Part shown: piece by piece, positions 1 to 6,045 of the stretch
Position numbering within the stretch: the stretch's first letter is position 1
Layout of the letters: every line of letters begins with the position of its first letter
From: CADCWF01 sp903864575
GTDB taxonomy: Bacteria > Chloroflexota > Chloroflexia > Thermomicrobiales > UBA6265
Direction: 5' to 3'
Assembly: GCA_040376155.1 (NCBI GenBank)
Contig: JBEIRG010000268.1
Coordinates: forward strand, 1-6,045
Length of the DNA stretch: 6,045 nt
The notes under the pieces: generated by a model
Database searches by the model: none
What the model saw: the letters and a program-made list of their open reading frames with translations, nothing else
What the model was told of the DNA's origin: nothing
Translations under genes and position numbers: made by a program

Positions 1-600
1 ACCCCGGACATCATCACCACCGCGAAGGGCATCACCTCGTCATATGCCCCGCTCGGCGCGGTGCTGGTGCGCAAGGGCATTGCCGACGAGTTCGCCGAAG
101 CGGCGCCCGAGGGCGCCACTGCGCCGGTGCGCGAGGCGCGCGACACCGGATTCGCCCACGGGTTGACATTCGGCGGGCACCCGGTTTCATGCGCGGCCGC
201 AAACGCCAACCTCGACATCATGCTGGAGGAGGATCTTCCTGGCCGGGCGGCGGAGATGGGCGGGTACCTGCGGCGCGAACTCGAGGCCGCCTTCGGGAGC
301 CATCCGAATGTGGGCGATATTCGCGGGGCGGGGCTGTTCATTGGCATCGAGTTGGTGGCCGACAGGGAGACCAGGGAATCCTTCCGCAACGCCCAATTGC
401 TGGCCGAGCTCTCCGACGACATGCGCGCCCGCGGGTTCATCGTCCGAAGCGACAGCCGCAACGACCCGACGACCCAGCTTTGCCCGCCGCTGATCATTAC
501 GCGCGAGGAGTGCGACCAGACGGTGAGAATGCTGGTGGAAACGATCACGACGCTGGGCAGGAAGCTTGGCACGATCGGGACGTCGTTCGCTGGAGCGTAG
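1..600 (+). CDS. class-III PLP-dependent aminotransferase, C-terminal part (5' truncated by window)
   Basis: The frame is open from base 1 to a TAG at 598-600, giving 199 residues. The N-terminal half of a usual 430-460-residue enzyme lies outside the window. The family transfers an amino group between an amine or amino acid and a keto acid, using pyridoxal phosphate in the cytoplasm. Visible hallmarks: PDIITTAKGITSSYAPLGA at local residues 2-20, where K9 is the expected Schiff-base lysine; HGLTFGGHPVSCAAA, whose Thr normally binds the cofactor phosphate from the partner subunit; and the C-terminal motifs IRGAGLFIGIELV and LCPPLIIT. This pattern fits the taurine-pyruvate / beta-alanine-pyruvate / omega-amino acid branch. 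The substrate cannot be set because the N-terminal substrate pocket is missing. The stop lies 3 nt before yccF, which suggests one transcript. I am confident of the family and not of the substrate. Confidence 0.93.
   Translation, partial: TPDIITTAKGITSSYAPLGAVLVRKGIADEFAEAAPEGATAPVREARDTGFAHGLTFGGHPVSCAAANANLDIMLEEDLPGRAAEMGGYLRRELEAAFGSHPNVGDIRGAGLFIGIELVADRETRESFRNAQLLAELSDDMRARGFIVRSDSRNDPTTQLCPPLIITREECDQTVRMLVETITTLGRKLGTIGTSFAGA
592..595 (+). promoter_or_regulatory. ribosome binding site of yccF
   Basis: GGAG lies 8 nt before the ATG at 604 and within the last codons of the aminotransferase gene. It supports the 604 start over 619 and indicates coupled translation. Confidence 0.6.
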
Positions 601-603
601 ATC

Positions 604-1050
604 ATGGTCGATGATTTCATGCCCGCGGCGTTCCCGCCAGATGACAAGCCGGTGCTGTTTACCGAGGATGGCCCGAACATCCTCGTGCGCATCCTGTGGT
701 TCCTGCTGATCGGCTGGTGGCTTGGGGGAATCCTCTCCGGGGTCGCGTGGTTTCTCAATGCCACCATCATCGGACTGCCGATCGGACTCTGGATTGTGAA
801 CCGGCTGCCAACGTTCATCACCCTTCGGCCGCAGGAGAAGTCCTGGATGGTCGAGAACGGCGAGGTTCGCCAGACGACCAGACAGCGGAATTTCGTGGTT
901 CGCGCGCTCTACTTCCTGCTGATTGGATGGTGGTTTTCCGGCGTCTGGATGGCGGTTGCCTACGCGGCCCTCATCACCATCATCGGCTTTCCCCTTGCTT
1001 TCTGGATGTATGGCCGGGTCGGCGCGGTGACGACCCTTTACCGATCCTGA
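604..1050 (+). CDS. yccF: YccF domain-containing (DUF307) inner-membrane protein
   Basis: This encodes a 148-residue integral membrane protein of unknown biochemical role. It consists of two copies of the same unit, residues 29-74 and 100-145. Each copy holds an FLLIGWW stretch, a TIIG-(L/F)-P turn and a closing W-x(3)-R; about 21 of 46 aligned residues are identical. This duplicated build and the length match the YccF family (E. coli YccF is also about 148 residues). Each repeat probably supplies two membrane-spanning stretches, joined by a charged linker at residues 75-99 (RPQEKSWMVENGEVRQTTRQ). The ATG at 604 is chosen because GGAG at 592-595, inside the end of the aminotransferase gene, lies 8 nt upstream. 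A second in-frame ATG at 619 lacks comparable spacing. The 3-nt gap to the preceding stop suggests translational coupling. Nothing in the sequence links its function to the aminotransferase. Confidence 0.93.
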   Translation: MVDDFMPAAFPPDDKPVLFTEDGPNILVRILWFLLIGWWLGGILSGVAWFLNATIIGLPIGLWIVNRLPTFITLRPQEKSWMVENGEVRQTTRQRNFVVRALYFLLIGWWFSGVWMAVAYAALITIIGFPLAFWMYGRVGAVTTLYRS

Positions 1051-1056
1051 GGTTGG

Positions 1057-1119
1057 GCTGTCCTGTCACGCGAACGGCTCCGCTCGGAGGTCGAGCGGGG
1101 CTGTGGTCGCCAGGACAGC
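1057..1119 (+). terminator. long imperfect hairpin 6 nt after the yccF stop, probable terminator
   Basis: The outer arms GCTGTCCTG (1057-1065) and CAGGACAGC (1111-1119) pair perfectly over 9 bp. Inside them GCGA (1070-1073) pairs with TCGC (1107-1110), after a 4-nt bulge on the left. Next comes a 12-bp stem, 1074-1085 with 1093-1104, including two G-U pairs, closed by a 7-nt loop. That is about 25 pairs in 63 nt. No T-run follows, so it would be a U-poor terminator, an RNA-stabilising 3' end, or another structured RNA element. Confidence 0.5.
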
Positions 1120-1327
1120 AGCCTGAAGATGTGCTGTCCGGGCTGCACGAGGTGATCCTGAGATGTGGTGCGCCGGCGATGTGAGCGAGCGCACTGCGCG
1201 CCTCGGTGCCCGTAGCTCCATACTGTGCGCTTCGTGTCTTGCATTCGCCAGCCTGGGACGGGAATTGCAAGTTGCCGGTCGGCGGTCGCTGAATATCCGG
1301 GTCGCCATGGCGCGCCCGATCGGACAT

Positions 1328-1363
1328 TGCGACGCCCCTGCCGGGAACGGCAGGGGCGTCGCA
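1328..1363 (-). terminator. perfect 16-bp inverted repeat 22 nt after the ftsH stop, probable terminator
   Basis: TGCGACGCCCCTGCCG (1328-1343) and CGGCAGGGGCGTCGCA (1348-1363) are exact reverse complements around a 4-nt loop, GGAA on the plus strand and TTCC on the minus strand. Its position just past the ftsH stop on the minus strand fits a transcription end. Neither side is followed by a T-run, so termination would depend on stem strength or on Rho. Being symmetric, it could also stop transcripts arriving from yccF. Confidence 0.65.
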
Positions 1364-1385
1364 CACAGACCGGCTGCGATCCCTG

Positions 1386-3485
<2,100 letters not shown>

Positions 3486-3631
3486 GGGGTCTTTCCAGCC
3501 TGTCGTCGAACATACGCGCGTCGGGGAATGATGATTCATCACGAAAAACGGCCTGCCGGGCTCGACGGTTCCGTCCTGTGAATGGTAGGTCGCAGCCTCC
3601 GTAATGTCGATGCTCGCGGTGTTGCGTTCCA
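3486..3631 (-). other. 146-bp spacer between the 116-residue gene and ftsH, with possible promoter/operator
   Basis: If ftsH starts at 3485 this is untranslated. It holds the 13-bp palindrome TGATGATTCATCA at 3529-3541, with 6-bp arms and one central base. A TATGTT (minus strand, 3514-3509) loosely fits a -10 element 23 nt before the start codon. No good -35 match lies 16-19 bp further upstream; the palindrome occupies that place. The same frame as ftsH is open throughout, so the stretch could instead encode 49 extra N-terminal residues. Confidence 0.3.
3491..3496 (-). promoter_or_regulatory. ribosome binding site supporting the 3485 start of ftsH
   Basis: On the minus strand GGAAAG is followed by ACCCC and then the ATG at 3485. 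The 5-nt spacing is slightly short but workable. The other in-frame ATG at 3539 has no purine-rich stretch in front of it. The one at 3632 has only the upstream gene's reading frame to couple to. Confidence 0.45.
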
Positions 3632-3982
3632 TCACCCGGGCAGCAGGCGCCACAGCGCGGGCACTGCGTACGGATCTTCCTCGCCATGAGCGAACCCGAC
3701 CCACTCCACGCGACCCGAGCGCCGGAGCGCGGCCGGAATCACCTGCCCGTGAACCACCATTCGCGCATACCGCTCGCCTTCTCCCCAACGTTGGAGGGCT
3801 TCCGCATAGGCGGCGGCAGTCGGAGGGTCGGACAGCATCACCTCGATGAACTGCCCGGTTGAGAATCCCTCGCCTTCGAGCCGGGAGACGAGATCGGTGA
3901 TCGCTGGGGTGATGAACTCGACGATGGCGTCGACGCGGTCTGGCCGGTCAAGATGGACCGTTTCGTCAGGCATCGATGACAT
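3632..3982 (-). CDS. hypothetical protein, 116 residues, upstream of ftsH
   Basis: I do not recognise this protein. The start at 3982 is well supported: GAGGAG (minus strand, 3994-3989) lies 6 nt before the ATG. A second ATG, three codons later, fits less well. Residues 16-70 read as mostly helical with regular hydrophobic spacing (VDAIVEFITPAITDLVSRLE, then FIEVMLSD and AAAYAEALQRW). Residues 74-116 are more strand-like and aromatic (RMVVHGQVIP, RVEWVGFAHG, YAVPALWRLLPG). No signal peptide or membrane segment is visible, so it is probably a small soluble cytoplasmic protein. The TGA stop shares its A with an in-frame ATG of the ftsH reading frame, and the spacing to the supported ftsH start is 146 nt, so co-transcription with ftsH is likely. 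Coding status is supported by the ribosome binding site and the low-repeat, balanced composition; the function is unknown. Confidence 0.75.
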   Translation of the reverse strand: MSSMPDETVHLDRPDRVDAIVEFITPAITDLVSRLEGEGFSTGQFIEVMLSDPPTAAAYAEALQRWGEGERYARMVVHGQVIPAALRRSGRVEWVGFAHGEEDPYAVPALWRLLPG

Positions 3983-4151
3983 CCTGCGCTCCTCTGTTCC
4001 TGAGGCGTGGACACTGGCCGCGCAACCTTCGGCGCGGCCGGGGCGTTTCCATGATGGAAGGACGCAAAGCCGGTTTGCACGTGAAGAGTAAACTGACCAG
4101 ACAGGGGCGCGTCGTTCCGAGCGACGCGTTCGCGTGAAAGGATGTCGAGGG
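3983..4151. promoter_or_regulatory. divergent promoter/leader region with several hairpins
   Basis: This 169-bp stretch separates two divergent genes and should hold the promoters of both. Plus-strand stems: GGCCGCGC 4016-4023 with GCGCGGCC 4032-4039 (8 bp, perfect); GCGT+TTCCA 4043-4051 with TGGAA+ACGC 4055-4065 (9 bp, two bulged G, 3-nt loop); GCAAA 4064-4068 with TTTGC 4074-4078; CGCGTCG 4108-4114 with CGACGCG 4122-4128. The third overlaps the second by two bases. TAAACT at 4089-4094 fits the relaxed TANNNT -10 pattern, about 57 nt before the 4152 start, but no -35 element is convincing. No clear minus-strand promoter is visible. Confidence 0.45.
3989..3994 (-). promoter_or_regulatory. strong ribosome binding site of the 116-residue gene
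   Basis: GAGGAG on the minus strand, 6 nt before the ATG at 3982. It is the best Shine-Dalgarno match in the window. It rules out the longer upstream frame, which reads back to 4261 and overlaps the divergent SH3 gene. Confidence 0.7.
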
Positions 4152-4688
4152 ATGAGATGTACGAACAGGAACGTGCGAGCTGGAATGCTCGCGGTCCGGT
4201 TCGTCGCGGCGATCGCGCTCTCAGTGGTGATCGGCCAGACGTTGCCTCTTACAGTTGCCACCGTCGGCGCGGAAGCTCCGGCACTGGCGACGGTTCGCTA
4301 TGACGCTCCACTGCTCGAGGCGCCGGATTCAGGGTCGGACATCATCAGGATCGTCCGGGAAGGAACCGACGTCGAGATCACCGGCCACAACGCCATCGGG
4401 TACCTGATGGTGATTGCGGACGGCGAAACCGGCTGGATGAGCGCTGACTCCTTGACCATCTCCGGGGCTGGCCCAGTCTCCACCGCGGCGTCACCAAATG
4501 GCGCATCGATCTTTTCCGCCCCGATTCCGGATGCCTCGGTCCTGGGTGAGGTGCCGGCAGGCGGCGTGGTGATCGTGACCGGCGCGCACGTCGATATCTA
4601 TGTCGCCGGGTCCTACGACGGTGTCGGCGGTTGGATGATCGAATCGGATCTCGACCTCCCATACGATGCGGATTCGCACGGGCGCTGA
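4152..4688 (+). CDS. exported protein with two SH3b-like domains
   Basis: The product has 178 residues. It begins with a signal-peptide-like stretch: basic N-region (MRCTNRNVR), hydrophobic core about residues 11-38, and a possible cleavage after AEA at 40-42. Two bacterial SH3-like units follow, about 46-103 and 113-169. Each has an entry strand (APLLEAPD; ASIFSAPIPD), a middle stretch with a regular valine/isoleucine pattern (REGTDVEITG; PAGGVVIVTG), and a closing GWM-x-(A/S)-x-x-L or GWMIESDL signature. Such domains usually bind cell-wall peptides or sugars outside the membrane. No enzymatic domain is attached. The ATG at 4152 is preferred because AAAGGA lies 9 nt upstream; the in-frame GTG at 4134 has no ribosome binding site. 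The second unit is more divergent than the first. The ligand is unknown, and its membership of a specific SH3 subfamily is inferred from pattern alone. Confidence 0.85.
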   Translation: MRCTNRNVRAGMLAVRFVAAIALSVVIGQTLPLTVATVGAEAPALATVRYDAPLLEAPDSGSDIIRIVREGTDVEITGHNAIGYLMVIADGETGWMSADSLTISGAGPVSTAASPNGASIFSAPIPDASVLGEVPAGGVVIVTGAHVDIYVAGSYDGVGGWMIESDLDLPYDADSHGR

Positions 4689-4715
4689 TCCCCGGTGAAG
4701 CTGTCTCGCCTCCGG

Positions 4716-4721
4716 TAAACT
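4716..4721 (+). promoter_or_regulatory. possible -10 element upstream of the FAD oxidoreductase
   Basis: TAAACT sits in the 72-bp gap between the SH3 gene and the oxidoreductase, 39 nt before the ATG at 4761. The eight bases GTAAACTG are identical to those at 4088-4095 before the SH3 gene. It fits TANNNT, the relaxed -10 pattern common in high-GC bacteria. No good -35 match is seen at 16-18 bp upstream, so read-through from the SH3 gene is an alternative. Confidence 0.25.
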
Positions 4722-4747
4722 GTCGGGCATCGATGGCGGTTCGGTTC

Positions 4748-4753
4748 GGAAGG
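4748..4753 (+). promoter_or_regulatory. ribosome binding site of the FAD oxidoreductase
   Basis: GGAAGG lies 7 nt before the ATG at 4761. It favours this start over the out-of-frame ATG at 4733. Confidence 0.65.
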
Positions 4754-4760
4754 CGAAACC

Positions 4761-5978
4761 ATGGCAGAGCGGGAAAGCGGATTGCCGCGGAGCGCGGAAG
4801 CGGTCATTATCGGTGGCGGCGTCAACGGCCTGTCGACCGCGTTCCAACTCGCGAAGCGCGGACTGCGCGACGTGGTTGTGCTGGAGCGGCGACAGCTCGG
4901 CGCAGGCGCAACCGGCAAGACCGGGGCGCTCGTTCGCTGTCACTACGCAAACACGCCTGAGTCCGAGTTGACCCACAGGAGCCTTGACATCTTCCGCAAC
5001 TGGGAACAGCGAGTGGGTTCGGGACAATGCGGCTTCGATCCGGTCGGGTTTCTCCAGGTCGTGAGTCCGGACCACGAGGCGAGCCTGCGAAAGAATGTTG
5101 CCGATCAGCAGGCGTTGGGCATCGATACCCGGATCGTAAGCCGCGATGAGATTGCCGACATCGAACCGGAGATTCGCGCTGACGACTTCTCGGTTGCCGC
5201 GTTCGAACCGGGCTCCGGCTACGCCGACCCGAATGCGACGCTGCACGGATTCGCCGATGCCGCTCGAGCACTGGGAGTTCGCATCTTCCCCTGGACCGAG
5301 GCGACCGGGATACGGGTTGACCATGGCCGCGTAACCGGAGTCGAAACGGGTTCGGGCCTGATAGCGACGGACAAGGTGCTGGTTGCCGCCGGTTCGTGGG
5401 CCAACGCGCTCCTCCAACCGCTTGGAATCGACCTTGGCATGGAGCCAGTGCGAACGCAGGTCGTGATCTTCCGGTGGCCGCCGTCCATCGACCACTCCCG
5501 CAAGCACCGGGTTGTGATCGATGCCATCAATCACGCGTGGATTCGTCCGGTTGGCGATCATGCGACCCTGATTGGGGCAGAACGTTCGATCGGAGGCGTG
5601 GATCCGGACAATCTCGACGAGGGAACGCCGGCCGCCTCGGTCAGCATCGCGCGCGATGTGCTGACGCAACGCTTCCCTGCGTTCCGCGAGGGCATCATGC
5701 GCGGCGGCTGGGCAGGCACGTACATGCGAAGCCAGGACGGCCATCCGATCATCAGCGACTGGCCGGAGATCGGCGGGCTCTGGATGATGGCGGGGGACAG
5801 CGGAAGTTCCTTCAAGACCGCCCCGGCCATTGGCATCTGTCTCGCGGAGTGGATGACCGACGGCCGGGCGAACCTGGTTGATTTGACACCGTTTCGCGCC
5901 ACTCGCTTCGCCGAGGGCAGTCTCTGGCTCGATGCGACAAGTTACGGAAATGATCGACAACTGACGGTTTCACGGTAG
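4761..5978 (+). CDS. FAD-dependent oxidoreductase, DAO family (sarcosine/glycine oxidase-like)
   Basis: A complete 405-residue flavoenzyme of the D-amino-acid-oxidase superfamily. These enzymes oxidise a C-N bond of an amino acid or N-methylated amine, reducing FAD. Residues 13-25 hold the Rossmann FAD motif (VIIGGGVNGLSTA, glycines 18, 20 and 23), and E42 at the end of the second strand should bind the ribose. Residues 47-62 (GAGATGKTGALVRCHY) match the position of the G-x-S/T-G-R/K...R-x-x-Y stretch of sarcosine oxidase beta subunits. VLVAAGSWA (206-214) is the usual second FAD contact. GDSGSSFKTAPAIG (345-358) is the C-terminal FAD-binding turn. No signal peptide or membrane segment is seen, so it should be cytoplasmic. 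There are no neighbouring soxA, soxD, soxG or glycine-cleavage genes, which argues for a single-subunit enzyme. The exact substrate cannot be read from sequence. The start is supported by GGAAGG 7 nt upstream. Confidence 0.93.
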   Translation: MAERESGLPRSAEAVIIGGGVNGLSTAFQLAKRGLRDVVVLERRQLGAGATGKTGALVRCHYANTPESELTHRSLDIFRNWEQRVGSGQCGFDPVGFLQVVSPDHEASLRKNVADQQALGIDTRIVSRDEIADIEPEIRADDFSVAAFEPGSGYADPNATLHGFADAARALGVRIFPWTEATGIRVDHGRVTGVETGSGLIATDKVLVAAGSWANALLQPLGIDLGMEPVRTQVVIFRWPPSIDHSRKHRVVIDAINHAWIRPVGDHATLIGAERSIGGVDPDNLDEGTPAASVSIARDVLTQRFPAFREGIMRGGWAGTYMRSQDGHPIISDWPEIGGLWMMAGDSGSSFKTAPAIGICLAEWMTDGRANLVDLTPFRATRFAEGSLWLDATSYGNDRQLTVSR

Positions 5979-5989
5979 TTTTGTCCGGC

Positions 5990-6014
5990 CGGCAGCCTGG
6001 CGGAATGGTTGCCG
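5990..6014 (+). terminator. possible terminator hairpin after the FAD oxidoreductase
   Basis: CGGCAGCC (5990-5997) pairs with GGTTGCCG (6007-6014) over 8 bp with one G-U pair and a 9-nt loop, beginning 12 nt after the stop codon. There is no T-run, so the call is tentative. The remaining bases to the window end hold only a short CTGCA/TGCAG stem and no recognisable gene start. Confidence 0.35.
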
Positions 6015-6045
6015 TTCTCCACCTGCATCCTTGCAGAGCTCCTCG

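Larger units (their letters stand above)
1051..1385. other. 335-bp convergent intergenic region between yccF and ftsH
   Basis: The genes on both sides point into this region. It carries one hairpin next to each stop codon (1057-1119 and 1328-1363), which fits two transcription ends. The central part, about 1120-1327, contains only short reading frames with arginine-rich, low-information translations and no plausible ribosome binding sites. Short inverted repeats such as GTGCGC at 1168-1173 with GCGCAC at 1189-1194 are not strong enough to call. I see no tRNA, no gene and no clear promoter there. Confidence 0.7.

Noticed and set aside
1120..1327. Possible small RNA or tRNA in the yccF/ftsH gap
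   Set aside because: No cloverleaf, no T-loop signature and no extended pairing beyond 6 bp were found.
3633..3788. Upstream extension of ftsH to 3788
   Set aside because: The added residues are arginine-rich and overlap the 116-residue gene in another frame, with no ribosome binding site.
3983..4261. Upstream extension of the 116-residue gene to 4261
   Set aside because: It would overlap the divergent SH3 gene's signal peptide region, while GAGGAG before 3982 gives a clear internal start.
4491..5960. 489-codon open frame on the minus strand
   Set aside because: It lies antisense to the well-supported FAD oxidoreductase and its translation is rich in R, H and D without any motif. This is the mirror frame expected in GC-rich coding DNA.
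5991..6030. tRNA-like GGCAGCCTGGCGGAATGG start
   Set aside because: It recalls the beginning of a tRNA, but no anticodon arm or T-arm can be built in the following bases before the window ends, and an ordinary hairpin explains part of it.

Overview
This is a high-GC bacterial chromosomal segment with five genes and one gene of unknown function. Coding is dense and the third codon positions are GC-rich. A Chloroflexota bacterium (Thermomicrobia-like) is my best guess. It rests on the overall style of the FtsH, the two-repeat secreted SH3 protein and the GC content. An actinobacterial or other high-GC origin is not excluded. No mobile element, CRISPR array, rRNA or convincing tRNA is visible.

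Layout, left to right. (1) 1-600, plus strand: the C-terminal half of a PLP-dependent class-III aminotransferase, cut by the window edge. (2) 604-1050, plus: a YccF-family membrane protein starting 3 nt after the aminotransferase stop, so probably co-transcribed and translationally coupled. (3) 1051-1385: a convergent intergenic region with a long imperfect hairpin just after yccF and a perfect 16-bp inverted repeat just after ftsH. Neither is followed by a T-run. (4) 1386-3485, minus: a complete FtsH AAA+ zinc metalloprotease. (5) 3632-3982, minus: an unrecognised 116-residue protein immediately upstream of ftsH and probably in the same transcript. (6) 3983-4151: a divergent intergenic region rich in hairpins. 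(7) 4152-4688, plus: an exported protein with two SH3b-like domains. (8) 4761-5978, plus: a complete FAD-dependent DAO-family oxidoreductase (sarcosine/glycine oxidase-like). (9) 5979-6045: a possible terminator hairpin, then nothing identifiable.

The genes do not form one pathway. Aminotransferase and yccF look like the end of one plus-strand operon. The unknown gene and ftsH form a minus-strand pair, with FtsH doing membrane-protein quality control. The SH3 protein and the oxidoreductase are plus-strand neighbours separated by 72 bp and may have separate promoters.

I found no clear novel system. The points most worth a second look are the hairpin-rich leader before the SH3 gene, which carries a 12-nt match to the core of the c-di-GMP-I riboswitch without the rest of that motif; the ftsH start ambiguity, where an in-frame ATG overlaps the upstream stop; and the two strong hairpins between yccF and ftsH.
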